A stretch of DNA of 64,000 bases, from assembly GCF_042675915.1 (NCBI RefSeq), contig NZ_JBHTKL010000006.1:444254-508253 (forward strand), in the 5' to 3' direction. A program made the translations under genes and the position numbers. Below the pieces are notes generated by a model. It searched no databases and had not been told where the DNA came from. It saw nothing but the letters and a program-made list of their open reading frames with translations. The first letter of the stretch is position 1. Every line of letters begins with the position of its first letter. The DNA comes from Thalassobacillus_A hwangdonensis. GTDB taxonomy: Bacteria; Bacillota; Bacilli; Bacillales; Halobacillaceae. Below are positions 16,771-25,860 of this stretch, one piece after another.

Positions 16771-17997
16771 TTGAATCGATCGTTTATTACTCTATTAATC
16801 AGTCAGACAGCAACAAATTTAGGATTTGCTTTATATACAATGATTGTTGTCTTGCATTTATATCAGGAAACGGGGTCTACCACTTTATCTGCCACGGTCA
16901 CGCTCGTGAGCATTCTTTCCAGGATGGTCAGCACGATTTTTCTCCCAGTTGTCTCGGAGAAACTTAAGTTGACCACCATTTTAAAAGTAGCACAGGCGAG
17001 TCAATTATTACTGCTCCTCGTTCTGTTTTACCTATTAGGGCTGTCTATGTCACCCGGAACGCTTACAAGTATATTCGTCATCCTATCACTGATGGCTTTT
17101 TTCAGCGGGGTGTTCACACCAATCAAGAGCACGCTCGTAAAAAATATTGTTCCACTAGAACATAGAGTAAGAGCAAACAGCGTACTTGCTACCGTCGATC
17201 AGACCTTTTTATTCGCTGGTTGGACGTTCGGGGGGATGCTTTTAGCTTTTCTGGGGAAGCAGCCTTCCTTAATCATTACATTCGGATTAATACTGTTGTC
17301 CACCATCTGTCTGTTTCTAATTAAAGTCACTTCCGCCCAAGAAATCCACTTGAACCAAGGCTTCTTCGAACGCTTGACTACAGGATGGAAATACTTATTT
17401 AAACACCGACAGCTCCGAATTTTAGTAATCATGGATCTGCTTGAAGCATGGGTAGGTACGATATGGATCGGAGCTGTCACCTTGACCTTCGCAAAGGAAG
17501 CATTAGGAAAAGGAGAAGTATGGTGGGGTTACATCAATGGAGGATATTACCTGGGCACGATCGTGGGAGGCATTTTTATTTTCAGGCTTTCGAAGGTGAT
17601 GGAAGGAAAGTTGACTACCTATATGCTGATTGGTTCTACTGTTTTTGGTGCATTGACCTTTCTGTACGGGTTTGTATCCTCCCCACTTCTTGCGCTTTTG
17701 TTGGTCGTATTGATGGGACCTTCTTATCAAATGAGGGATCTAGCACAAGAAACTATCTATCAGAACAGCACGGATCAGCATACACTTACAAGAATCCTGG
17801 CAGCGAAGTCCACTTTGATCCAGCTTATCTTTATCATTTCCATCCTTGGTATCGGGATTTTAACAGATATGATTGGGGTTCGTCTTGTATATATACTTTC
17901 CGGATGTCTGTTACTGTTGTCTTCAGGTATCGGTTATTATTTCTTAAAGCAATCAGGTAACCATTCTGAAAACAAGGAGGAGTATGGTGTCAATTAA
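16771..17997 (+). CDS. MFS efflux transporter
   Basis: A 408-residue major facilitator protein with about twelve hydrophobic segments, of the MFS_3/enterobactin- or macrolide-exporter-like type (MTLVSILSRMVSTIFLP-like second helix, FSGVFTPIKSTLVKNIV in the central region). It starts at TTG behind AAGGATGGAG. Substrate cannot be told. It stands alone between the lsr terminator and a lipoprotein gene. Confidence 0.85.
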   Translation: MNRSFITLLISQTATNLGFALYTMIVVLHLYQETGSTTLSATVTLVSILSRMVSTIFLPVVSEKLKLTTILKVAQASQLLLLLVLFYLLGLSMSPGTLTSIFVILSLMAFFSGVFTPIKSTLVKNIVPLEHRVRANSVLATVDQTFLFAGWTFGGMLLAFLGKQPSLIITFGLILLSTICLFLIKVTSAQEIHLNQGFFERLTTGWKYLFKHRQLRILVIMDLLEAWVGTIWIGAVTLTFAKEALGKGEVWWGYINGGYYLGTIVGGIFIFRLSKVMEGKLTTYMLIGSTVFGALTFLYGFVSSPLLALLLVVLMGPSYQMRDLAQETIYQNSTDQHTLTRILAAKSTLIQLIFIISILGIGILTDMIGVRLVYILSGCLLLLSSGIGYYFLKQSGNHSENKEEYGVN

Positions 17998-18051
17998 ATC
18001 ACTTGCACCGAATCTAAAAACTTAAGTTCTGTCCAGGGGGTTGGATGAGTT

Positions 18052-18561
18052 TTGGGTAAAGCTATTTATATAATTTACACTGTTCTTCTGATGGTTCTTA
18101 CTGCTGGCTGTCAACAAGAATCAGCAATAGAGTGGCACATTTCAAAAGAAGCAGCCGTTGAATACGGATTGAAACAAGAACAGGCAGAACCTGGATCTGT
18201 CATATCCATCGAAGCTTTTGAAGGTGAGACAATTGTGTTTTACGAATATAGGGGTGGATTGGGTATAGCGCACATTGCTGAAAGCGAAAGAGGTTATGGT
18301 TGGAAACGAAGCCAACCTTATTATGATTTTGAGACAACAGGGAAACTGGATTTTTCCACTTCTGCTTTTGATATCGAGATGGAATCGGGGCCACCATTTT
18401 CAGTTTTAATTGGGAAAGCTTTTGATCCTTCCATACAACAAATGAAACTTTCAGGAGATGGTACTGAAAGAATGATGAAGGTATTTGACGATAGTCGTTT
18501 TTTTTACGCTTTCCATACTATATCTGCTGATGAAATCGAAGTTTCTGCAATAATAAAGTAG
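18052..18561 (+). CDS. Predicted lipoprotein of unknown function
   Basis: A 169-residue protein with a lipoprotein signal peptide ending LTAGC (Cys20). The mature part has no motif I recognise. The TTG start is the only one that includes the whole signal peptide; GGATGAG lies just upstream. It follows the MFS gene by 54 bases and may be co-transcribed, but a functional link is not evident. Confidence 0.7.
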   Translation: MGKAIYIIYTVLLMVLTAGCQQESAIEWHISKEAAVEYGLKQEQAEPGSVISIEAFEGETIVFYEYRGGLGIAHIAESERGYGWKRSQPYYDFETTGKLDFSTSAFDIEMESGPPFSVLIGKAFDPSIQQMKLSGDGTERMMKVFDDSRFFYAFHTISADEIEVSAIIK

Positions 18562-18668
18562 AAAACATTTCTCCACAAAGCCTTTTCAAGCACCTGATCA
18601 TTGTATCAAAAGAGGTCCGGAAGGAAAGATTTATAATGTTATTAGCAAGTTAAAGGGGTGGAATTGGG

Positions 18669-19073
18669 ATGGGAGCAAATTCTGAGGAAAAAGGTATTAA
18701 AATATCAAGTCCTGTTGATTGTGATAATGCACCCAAGAAAAAGATTCTTAAGGAGTTTATAACTGCCTTTGCAACAAAAGATTACACTACTATTATTAAA
18801 AATAGCACCGAAGATATCAGCTGGACTATTGTGAATGATTTTACTGTCCAAGGCACTAAAGAGGTGACTGCGGTGTTAGATAAAAGGATCACTAAAAAAA
18901 TAAAGGAAGTTGATATCCTGAATATGATCACTCATGGTAAGACAGCAGCTGTAAATGGTACGATTCAATCAGAAGATAACACCAACTACTCTTTTTGTAA
19001 CGTTTATACTTTTAAAAGTGCAGGGAAAAACACCATCAAGGATATAACTACATATATAATTAAAATGGATTAG
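18669..19073 (+). CDS. NTF2/SnoaL-like small protein
   Basis: A 134-residue protein whose C-terminal 110 residues look like a SnoaL/NTF2 cone fold (KEFITAFATKDYTTIIKNSTEDISW, then a strand-rich part with AAVNGTI and FCNVYTFK). Such proteins are often small-molecule binders or polyketide cyclase relatives, but no catalytic set can be named. AAAGGGGTGG precedes the ATG. It has its own terminator. Confidence 0.7.
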   Translation: MGANSEEKGIKISSPVDCDNAPKKKILKEFITAFATKDYTTIIKNSTEDISWTIVNDFTVQGTKEVTAVLDKRITKKIKEVDILNMITHGKTAAVNGTIQSEDNTNYSFCNVYTFKSAGKNTIKDITTYIIKMD

Positions 19074-19123
19074 TTCCTTCTACCGTGAATGATTCTGTAT
19101 AGAAAATAGAATATGAAAAGAGG

Positions 19124-19153
19124 ACGCTTGGATAATAGTATCCAAGCGTTTTT
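19124..19153 (+). terminator. Terminator
   Basis: ACGCTTGGATA and TATCCAAGCGT form a perfect 11-bp stem with an ATAG loop followed by five T residues. Confidence 0.9.
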
Positions 19154-19200
19154 AAAGTGGTTACTTCAATTGGTGCTTTGCATTCTCTACCTATTACATC

Positions 19201-19989
19201 CTACAAGTTTTTACTTTGCTGAAGAAGCTGAGACGCTCCAGTCCGCTCCCACTCTTCTACAGTTTCGTATGCATCCTCCGGTGAATACCCTTTACCTACA
19301 AGTACTCCCATCAGGACGAATTCCTGAAGAATGTGCAACGCATTGATGCCTCGCTTCACATCTTCCAGCCCTTCATTTACGAGAAATTCAGTGTAACGGA
19401 CCCATTCATCCGGTGTCTTTCCTGAAACGACAGGACCCGCTGTCTGGCTCCCCTCAGCTGCTTCCGCATCTGCTTTAGTATTATGAACAGTTCCGAATGG
19501 ATGATTCGGAGGCGCGTAAATGGAGTAAAGCTTCAATGGTGTATCACCAGTATTGGTGACATTGTGCCACGTTCCAGCAGGTATCATGATGGCAGAGTCA
19601 TCCATCACTTCTCTTTCAAAATTCAAATTATCTTTAGTCGGCCCCATTTGGGCTACTCCCTGCCCCTGTTCAATACGTAAAAATTGGTCCACATGTGGAT
19701 GTACTTCAAGACCGATGTCATCTCCAGGATTGATACTCATCAGAGTTACCTGGAGATGATCTCCCGTCCACACTGCGGTCCGATAGGTGTTGTTATCAAT
19801 CGTCGCTTGATTGATATCCACCACATATGGATTCGGTCCGTAATCTGTGGTCCTTGCATAGTGATACCCAGGATAAAATGGGGCACCATGATTGGCGGGT
19901 ACCCCCGCATTAGTATAGCCGGCATACGGATTTACCCAATAATTATTTACTCCATGACCGTATGGATACATATAAGGATTATGGTTCAT
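19201..19989 (-). CDS. Cupin protein with Tyr/Pro-rich N-terminus, spore-coat-like
   Basis: A 262-residue protein. The first 55 residues are rich in Tyr, Pro, Asn and Gly (HNPYMYPYGHGVNNYW), resembling spore coat components. A cupin domain follows (EVHPHVDQFLRIEQGQG and IPAGTWHNVTN carry the metal-binding His and Glu/Gln). The C-terminal 60 residues are helical and acidic. GGGAGG precedes the ATG. Coat association is inference from composition; the cupin call is sound. Confidence 0.8.
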   Translation of the reverse strand: MNHNPYMYPYGHGVNNYWVNPYAGYTNAGVPANHGAPFYPGYHYARTTDYGPNPYVVDINQATIDNNTYRTAVWTGDHLQVTLMSINPGDDIGLEVHPHVDQFLRIEQGQGVAQMGPTKDNLNFEREVMDDSAIMIPAGTWHNVTNTGDTPLKLYSIYAPPNHPFGTVHNTKADAEAAEGSQTAGPVVSGKTPDEWVRYTEFLVNEGLEDVKRGINALHILQEFVLMGVLVGKGYSPEDAYETVEEWERTGASQLLQQSKNL

Positions 19990-20059
19990 CAACTCAATCC
20001 CTCCCTATTTATAGGAATATCCTATGCATCAAGAGAGGAAATGTTTGTCGTACAAAAGA

Positions 20060-20974
20060 TCAGTTCTCTTCCAACTCCTTCTCCTCCGGTAAGTCATCGC
20101 TCGCATCAGGGATGTTTTTTGAATCGTAATTGATCACATCAGAAGAAAAAATCGTGATGCTGAGCTGTCCCCCGTAAACATTCGAGCGGATCAGGAGTGG
20201 CTGGTTGTACTGGTTTTTGAAGGTGAAATCGGGACCATACCAGCTTACAGTCGCATCCCGGCCAGGTGGAACATATGGTACCCGCTTACTGTGAGAATAC
20301 CTTTCCAGAATCGTGATCCCAGCATTATCGATGGAGTTGAACAAAGTAGAGGAAACCTGACAAATCCCCCCACCTATCCCTTCCGTCACTTCTCCCCTGA
20401 CAATGACTGGCGCGTTCTTGTACCCCTTCTGTTTCGTCCGCTTCCCGACTACTTTATTAAAGGAAAAAACTTCACCTGGAAACACAACATGACCATCGAT
20501 CGCATCGGAAGCAAGCTGAATGTTGTGGGTGCGTTCCTTATTATTAGAATTGAAATAGGTGATGTAGTGGCCGATTTGCTTGGTGCGGATATTTGCAAGC
20601 AGTTCGCTGTCCACTCTAGGAGCTACAGGAAGCTTCGGCACTTTCACCTTTTCCGTTCCCCCACTAAATAGGGAGCGGTAAAATTTTTCTTCGAATTTCT
20701 TTTTATACAGTTTGTACCCGTCGGAACCAGGAATGATTTCCCCTGACTTCGCGATTTTTGCATTGACCGGATGCTTGGTGATTTCTTCATCGACTTCCTT
20801 CATCAGCAGCTGAATTTTTGATGGGTCAAGGAACGGCTCCCCTAGTGGGGCCAATTCGAAATCACTCCGTTTGAACCTCTCTATTTCTTCCCCCTTATGA
20901 ATCAAGGTTACATCGCCTTCTGGAATAAAGGCCTGTGTCAAAAGCAAGCTTAACGTTACGATGGCAAGTTTCAT
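20060..20974 (-). CDS. VanW-family protein
   Basis: A 304-residue exported protein with an N-terminal signal or anchor (residues 1-17). The C-terminal 150 residues are a VanW domain (GHVVFPGEVFSFN, VTEGIGGGICQVSSTLFN, ERYSHSKRVPYVPPGRDATV), found in envelope proteins of Gram-positive bacteria and named for a vancomycin-cluster gene of unknown biochemistry. TAGGAGG precedes the ATG. The tail is strongly acidic (DLPEEKELEEN). Confidence 0.88.
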   Translation of the reverse strand: MKLAIVTLSLLLTQAFIPEGDVTLIHKGEEIERFKRSDFELAPLGEPFLDPSKIQLLMKEVDEEITKHPVNAKIAKSGEIIPGSDGYKLYKKKFEEKFYRSLFSGGTEKVKVPKLPVAPRVDSELLANIRTKQIGHYITYFNSNNKERTHNIQLASDAIDGHVVFPGEVFSFNKVVGKRTKQKGYKNAPVIVRGEVTEGIGGGICQVSSTLFNSIDNAGITILERYSHSKRVPYVPPGRDATVSWYGPDFTFKNQYNQPLLIRSNVYGGQLSITIFSSDVINYDSKNIPDASDDLPEEKELEEN

Positions 20975-21045
20975 AAACGAATCCTCCTACCGTTAATATG
21001 GGTAGAAGGATGAAATTCATGTGCTTTATCTACTTCAATTTTTCA

Positions 21046-21750
21046 CTAAAATTGCGAACCGAAAATAGCTAAATCCTGATAATCGAGTGCAAATGAGGTA
21101 CCATCCCATTTCAAGCGATTTTGGATATACCCTAATGAATCGGCGTGGTATCTTCCGGCAATCTGTTGAAACGCCCAAAGCCCATAGACATTGTCACCAC
21201 TGAAATCGAAAGGATACAGCCCGCTAACCGGATCCACCCACCCGCTGATCGGCTCTTTCAGCTTACCGTTCGCGTCATAAATTTCGTTCAGATATTCCGA
21301 ATCCCTCAGTGAAAGATCGATGAGATACTTCATCTTATTCCTGTCGCTTACTATCTCTACTTTGTAATTGTCCAGATAAGTCACTTCATACTTGAACAAG
21401 TCGTTATACACATCTGAATCGAACAGCAGCTGCGGTGTATTCTGGACAAAAGAATACACATAGTCGTACGTAGTCGCTCCACTTCCACCCGATTGAATCG
21501 AAAGGAAAATATCGTTGATGCCGTCGCCAGTAAAATCCCCTAAAAATATCGACGGATCATACCCGATATTTTCATTCAGCGGAATCGGGAACAACGCGCC
21601 TGTAAGACCATCCTGGATTACGAGTGTCATATTTCTAATGATGGCAGCCCCTGACTCTCTGAACCCGGTTACGAAAACATTATCGGGTATGAGATCCCCA
21701 TTCACATCGCCCCTTGCAAATGCAACGATTCCATAGCCATTGCGATACAT
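21046..21750 (-). CDS. FG-GAP/VCBS-repeat protein
   Basis: A 234-residue protein with two calcium-loop repeats of the FG-GAP/VCBS type (DVNGDLIPDN near residue 16 and DFTGDGINDI near 70) and a later FDFSGDNVYG that may be a third. These loops bind Ca2+ in beta-propeller blades. No signal peptide is visible. The start chosen has GTGGGGGAT upstream; the longer frame starts in non-coding-like sequence. Related proteins are conserved in spore-forming Bacillaceae, but I do not know a proven role. Confidence 0.75.
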   Translation of the reverse strand: MYRNGYGIVAFARGDVNGDLIPDNVFVTGFRESGAAIIRNMTLVIQDGLTGALFPIPLNENIGYDPSIFLGDFTGDGINDIFLSIQSGGSGATTYDYVYSFVQNTPQLLFDSDVYNDLFKYEVTYLDNYKVEIVSDRNKMKYLIDLSLRDSEYLNEIYDANGKLKEPISGWVDPVSGLYPFDFSGDNVYGLWAFQQIAGRYHADSLGYIQNRLKWDGTSFALDYQDLAIFGSQF

Positions 21751-21870
21751 ACATATCCCCCACATCACGTTTCTGTTGCGATAACGTATGCGACCGAATG
21801 GGCAAATGTTCCTTGCCAGGCACCTCACTACGCCTCAGCGGATATAATGAAGCGGAAGGAGTGTCAGCGC

Positions 21871-22083
21871 ATGCCTTGGCAACAGAAGGTCACTTTTTTG
21901 CTTGGTCAGCCTATAGGAGTATCATTCGTCAATGGGACGGGAACAACAGGTGTTCTATGTGGGATTTCAGAAGGAAAATTACTTGTCATGGAATACCTTT
22001 ACCAGGCGCAATTCGCCTTGAAGCAGTATGATGTCTATACGATCCAGGACATCAATGGATTTCCTCGCTGCCCACGCCCTTAA
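21871..22083 (+). CDS. Conserved small protein, possible Sm-like or SH3-like barrel
   Basis: A 70-residue protein behind GGAAGGAGTG. Its pattern of short hydrophobic strands (VTFLLGQPIGVSFVNG, TGVLCGISEGKLLVMEYLY) is like small barrel proteins of the DUF2642/YuzF kind, but I do not recognise it firmly. It has its own terminator and is divergent from the FG-GAP gene. Confidence 0.65.
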   Translation: MPWQQKVTFLLGQPIGVSFVNGTGTTGVLCGISEGKLLVMEYLYQAQFALKQYDVYTIQDINGFPRCPRP

Positions 22084-22106
22084 AAGCCTCTATTATGAGG
22101 CTTTTT
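22082..22106 (+). terminator. Terminator
   Basis: AAAGCCTC and GAGGCTTT pair around a six-base loop, with T residues following; the stem begins inside the stop codon of the small gene. Confidence 0.85.
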
Positions 22107-22150
22107 ACCTTTTATACTTTTGTCCCCTTTTCAATGAGGGAAAGGGAAGG

Positions 22151-22172
22151 TATAGTTTCAAGTAACTATAAT
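22151..22172 (+). promoter_or_regulatory. Palindrome overlapping a -10-like box
   Basis: TATAGTT (22151-22157) and AACTATA (22164-22170) form a perfect inverted repeat, and TATAAT at 22167-22172 overlaps its right arm. It lies 35 bases before the IrrE-like gene and may be its promoter with an operator. Confidence 0.4.
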
Positions 22173-22205
22173 CGCAAACTAAAGAAAGGATATGAATGAA
22201 ACCGC

Positions 22206-22631
22206 ATGTTATACATATGGCATATCGAAAAAATCATACAGCAAACACTTGAGGAAAATGAATTATCGATTAATTTTGAAAGCAAAAACGACCTTCCTGC
22301 TCCGATGAGCTATAACGTTTCGACCAATACGATCCGCTTCAACTACATTGAAGTGAACGGGTACCTCAACAAAATCCGTCTGAATGAAACAGCGGAGAAT
22401 ATGATCAAAATCATGCTCTATCACGAGATCGGCTACTACCTGACATTCAAAAAGCACAAGCATGATTTGAGGACACTGATGTATGGCGAGGATGAAGAAG
22501 TGGCTCAGCTGAAACACGAAATCGAGACGAATGCGTGGAATTACGGGCGGATGCTCGTTCCGGAAGAGCTGAGAGAGTCATTCGATCAAGTACGCGAACT
22601 GGACAGTAAGTTAATAAAAGGTCGGCTATAA
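22206..22631 (+). CDS. IrrE/ImmA-like (M78-type) protein with altered zinc motif
   Basis: A 141-residue protein whose centre resembles M78 metallopeptidases: MLYHEIGYYL stands where HExxH is expected, followed by ENAW-like ETNAWNYGRMLVPEEL that matches the family's downstream helix. The second histidine of HExxH is tyrosine here, so activity may be lost or altered. The start is weak: AAAGGA lies 15 bases upstream and another ATG in a different frame is better placed, so translation may depend on re-initiation. Function is unknown. Confidence 0.65.
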   Translation: MLYIWHIEKIIQQTLEENELSINFESKNDLPAPMSYNVSTNTIRFNYIEVNGYLNKIRLNETAENMIKIMLYHEIGYYLTFKKHKHDLRTLMYGEDEEVAQLKHEIETNAWNYGRMLVPEELRESFDQVRELDSKLIKGRL

Positions 22632-22634
22632 GAA

Positions 22635-22674
22635 AAAGTGCCAGCTCCACCTCTATGATGGAAGCTGGCACTTT
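22635..22674. terminator. Bidirectional terminator
   Basis: AAAGTGCCAGCT and AGCTGGCACTTT form a perfect 12-bp stem between convergent genes; A-rich before and T-rich after. Confidence 0.88.
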
Positions 22675-22689
22675 ATTTGTATTGTGTAC

Positions 22690-23334
22690 TTAGCGATACT
22701 GTTTTCGTCTGACCCACATCGTCGCTGCCCACTTCTCCCCTTCAATGACCGGGGAACCTCCGTGGAGCGTCCGCTCATTAACCAATGGGTCCGAGTAAAA
22801 ATATTCAAAGTAGACACCCATGCCTCTTTGCGGTGAAACAGCAAGATTCATATGCGGAAAATACGTTTCTCCACCACTTTCCACGTCATTCAAATAGATG
22901 ACCAATGTACTGATACGTGGATTATTCATTGTAGTAGACTTTGATTTGAAGTAATCAAAATGTGCTTTATATTCCTGACCTGGTTTATAGTTCAGAATGT
23001 GCAGTCCTTCTCCATGCGTTACAGGAACATTCATGATCTGCGCAATCCGCTTTTCGATGCGGCTCGTAATTTCATCTTCATCAAGAAACGTACTGCTGCT
23101 CGTTCTCATTTCGTTCACCTGGTGGCCTGCACCGATTTTCGAGCGTTTCATCCGCGTCTCAGACAGACGGATCAGCGCCTCGCATTCCTCATTACTAACG
23201 ACATTTCCCAGGATAGCAATCATCGGATCTTCCATTCTGGCGATAATGGATACATCACGGTCGTCCGTATGGATCCTGTTCCCCGTGTGGTCAAAAATTG
23301 AAGCTTCTTTCGCTAGCATTGTCACCTTTTTCAT
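22690..23334 (-). CDS. Prolyl 4-hydroxylase-like 2-oxoglutarate/Fe(II) dioxygenase
   Basis: A 214-residue dioxygenase of the P4H alpha-subunit type. Iron ligands His125, Asp127 (YKAHFDYF) and His191 (TLHGGSPV) and the 2-oxoglutarate lysine (EGEKWAATMWVR, Lys201) are all present. Family members in Bacillus anthracis hydroxylate prolines in collagen-like and other proteins. No collagen-like repeat gene is visible in the window, so the substrate must be elsewhere. AGAGG precedes the start closely; a second ATG five codons in is also possible. Confidence 0.9.
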   Translation of the reverse strand: MKKVTMLAKEASIFDHTGNRIHTDDRDVSIIARMEDPMIAILGNVVSNEECEALIRLSETRMKRSKIGAGHQVNEMRTSSSTFLDEDEITSRIEKRIAQIMNVPVTHGEGLHILNYKPGQEYKAHFDYFKSKSTTMNNPRISTLVIYLNDVESGGETYFPHMNLAVSPQRGMGVYFEYFYSDPLVNERTLHGGSPVIEGEKWAATMWVRRKQYR

Positions 23335-23477
23335 CAACCTCTTCCATTTAAACTAAAACATAACAACGCCTACCCTTAACGTGACAGGGTATTAGAAATA
23401 GATTACCACCTTTTTACTGTTTTTGCTTTAATTTTCAAAATTGTTCACAAATGATAGCTGAAATGGACTACTCCAAT

Positions 23478-23524
23478 ATAAAAAGCAGTTCATTGCACTT
23501 TACAAATGCACCATGAACTGCTTT
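23478..23524 (-). terminator. Terminator of topB
   Basis: AAAGCAGTTCAT and ATGAACTGCTTT pair (12 bp, with TGCA pairs continuing inward); the minus-strand transcript continues into a U-rich stretch. Confidence 0.85.
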
Positions 23525-23530
23525 CCAGAC

Positions 23531-25663
23531 CTACGATTTCTTAGCAAAATCAAAGGTGATCTTATATTCTTCATCCAGTGTCAATGCAGTGCTGAACGGC
23601 TTCTTTCCTTTGAATCCTTTAAGCACCTTCGTCCGTTTCTTCTCGCATAAAGTCTTGATCATATTCGGTGTCAACGACTTCCCTGCCAGCCTCTTCGGGA
23701 AGGTTACTTTGCAACCCTCTTTATATCCCGAGCATGCGTAGAATTTATAGCGATCGATAATCGAACCATTGCTGCAGGCTGGACATTTGGCTACGGGTTC
23801 GTTCCACTTCTTCTTTGGACCTTCTCCGGTGGTCTTCACATTGACCTGTTGGATCGCTTCGGGCGCTTCCTGAATCAATTTTTCAATAAACTGTCGGGTC
23901 TGCTTAATGAACAGCTGCTTCGAACCATCACCACTTCCGATTTTCTTCAAATAGGATTCCCACTTCGCAGTCATCGCAGGACTTGACAACAGTGTTCCTT
24001 CAATCGTTTCACAAAGCATGATCCCTTTCGCTGTAATCGAGACCGTATTCTTTTTCACTTCGATATACTTCTGTTTCTTGATCGTTTCAATGATGCTTGA
24101 ACGGGTGGCTTCAGTTCCAAGCCCTTCGACTTCCTTCAATATTTCGACGTCGGCTTCGTCATCCACCAGCTTCCCGCATGTCTTCATCATGTTGATCAGC
24201 TGACCTTCGGTGTAAGGCTTCGGCGGTTGGGTCATGCTTTCTTTGATGTGAAGCTTGGCACCAACCTGTTCCCCTTTTTGAACCCCTGGAAGATCGGTCT
24301 CTTTCTCCTTCTTCGGTTTTGGAAACAGCTCTTTCCACCCTCTATCCACATCTCGTTTTCCGGTCGACTTGAAAGGCAGGTCATGGACGTGAGTGAAAAT
24401 CGTTGTTTCCTCATATACGTAATCCTTGTGGAACATCGCAAGTGTCGTCGCCATGACTTCTTCGTAAATATTGCGTTCATCACGACTAAGTCCTTCCAGC
24501 TTCTTTTGCGTAGGAACGGACTTCGTAGGAATGATGGCATAGTGTTCCTGTACTTTACTGCCGTTCACATAGCGTTTATTGGGCTTCAAGGAAGCAGGAG
24601 TAAATGACACATTCATCGCTTGCTTGTACTTTTCGAGATTATTAACCAAATAGGAAAACTCACTGTTAGTGATAAAATTACAATCCGTACGCGGATAGCT
24701 GACCAGGCGCTTTTCGTAAAGCTTCTGCATCGTTTTCAGCACGTGTGACGGTGAGTATTTCCAACGCCGGTTCGCGACACTTTGCAACGTGGAAAGGGAG
24801 TGCAGCTTCGGAGACTTCTGCCGCTTCGTTTTTTTATCGATCCGATCGACGCTCCCTGTGTAAGCTTCCTTCTCTTTCAGCTGATGCTTGTCCAGTACGG
24901 CCTGCACCTTCGCTTTATCCTTCTCCTTAATCTCCGCAAGCCCTTTGTATGTACCAGCCTGTGAGTTGAAAAGTCCCTCAATTTGATAAAACGGTTCCGG
25001 CTTGAAGTTTTCAATCTCTTTATGCCGTTGATAGATCAAGTAAACCGTCGGTGACTGCACCCGTCCAATCGTGAGGTAGCTTCCATACCCTTTTTTCTGC
25101 AGATGCAAAGTAAACAGCCGGCTGGCATTGATTCCTACCATCCAGTCACTGATCTGCCTGGCTTTCGCTTCATCAAACAGCAACAAATCCTTCTTGTTAT
25201 TCTGCAACGCTTTGAAGCCTTTCCGCACTTCATCCTTTTCAAGCGAATTGATCCAAAGACGCTGAACCGGCTTACCTTTTACACCAGTTAATTGAAGGAT
25301 ACTGTAAAAAATATTCGAGCCTTCGCGATCGACATCGGCTCCATTGACGATGACATCCGCCTGTTGAAACAGCTTTTTGACTGCCTGGAATTGCTCCCAC
25401 TTGCCTTTTGCCACTTTTTCTAGAAATCGTTCCGGTACAATCGGCAGCTGCTCAAGCTTCCACTTCTTCCACTCAGGCTTGTAATCGTGGGGCTCCTTCA
25501 GTTCTACCAGATGCCCGACACCCCAAGTGATGGTCGCACCATCCGGGAACGTATCATCGGGCTGGAGCCTGATATGGGTTTTCGTCTTTTCCTGGACCTT
25601 GAATGCCTCTGCGTATGCTTTTGCCTGCGAGGGCTTTTCCGCTAAGATGACTACATTCGCCAT
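23531..25663 (-). CDS. topB: DNA topoisomerase III
   Basis: A 710-residue type IA topoisomerase. The Toprim domain opens with ILAEKPSQAK and holds the metal acidic cluster GADVDREG (Asp110, Asp112, Glu114). The catalytic tyrosine lies in RLVSYPRTDCN (Tyr323). The C-terminus has a four-cysteine zinc ribbon (CPAC...CSGYKEGC) and a basic tail. It decatenates and relaxes negatively supercoiled DNA. The start is set by AAAGGAG; the 38-codon upstream extension is not coding-like. Confidence 0.95.
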   Translation of the reverse strand: MANVVILAEKPSQAKAYAEAFKVQEKTKTHIRLQPDDTFPDGATITWGVGHLVELKEPHDYKPEWKKWKLEQLPIVPERFLEKVAKGKWEQFQAVKKLFQQADVIVNGADVDREGSNIFYSILQLTGVKGKPVQRLWINSLEKDEVRKGFKALQNNKKDLLLFDEAKARQISDWMVGINASRLFTLHLQKKGYGSYLTIGRVQSPTVYLIYQRHKEIENFKPEPFYQIEGLFNSQAGTYKGLAEIKEKDKAKVQAVLDKHQLKEKEAYTGSVDRIDKKTKRQKSPKLHSLSTLQSVANRRWKYSPSHVLKTMQKLYEKRLVSYPRTDCNFITNSEFSYLVNNLEKYKQAMNVSFTPASLKPNKRYVNGSKVQEHYAIIPTKSVPTQKKLEGLSRDERNIYEEVMATTLAMFHKDYVYEETTIFTHVHDLPFKSTGKRDVDRGWKELFPKPKKEKETDLPGVQKGEQVGAKLHIKESMTQPPKPYTEGQLINMMKTCGKLVDDEADVEILKEVEGLGTEATRSSIIETIKKQKYIEVKKNTVSITAKGIMLCETIEGTLLSSPAMTAKWESYLKKIGSGDGSKQLFIKQTRQFIEKLIQEAPEAIQQVNVKTTGEGPKKKWNEPVAKCPACSNGSIIDRYKFYACSGYKEGCKVTFPKRLAGKSLTPNMIKTLCEKKRTKVLKGFKGKKPFSTALTLDEEYKITFDFAKKS

Positions 25664-25825
25664 GTGTTCGTACTCCTTTCGACGGGTTGATGGAAAATTA
25701 AATAGAGGATAAAAAAAGAGGGTTGAATGGAGGATTACTAGTGCAGGAATGAAAGAACATACATTCCCATCTCCCATTATACTACACGTGCTAAGTGAAT
25801 GGCAGGGAAAATCTGTTTACACAAA

Positions 25826-25858
25826 AATAAAGCAGGCACCGTTTACCGGTTGCCCGCT
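25826..25858 (-). terminator. Terminator of the RlmD-type gene
   Basis: Hairpin formed by AGC-GGC-CCG and CGG-GCC-GCT blocks; on the minus strand it is followed by a U-rich run. Confidence 0.75.
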
Positions 25859-25860
25859 CC

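Noticed and set aside
19113..19346. A 77-codon plus-strand frame
   Set aside because: It starts before a strong terminator and runs into the 3' end of the minus-strand cupin gene.
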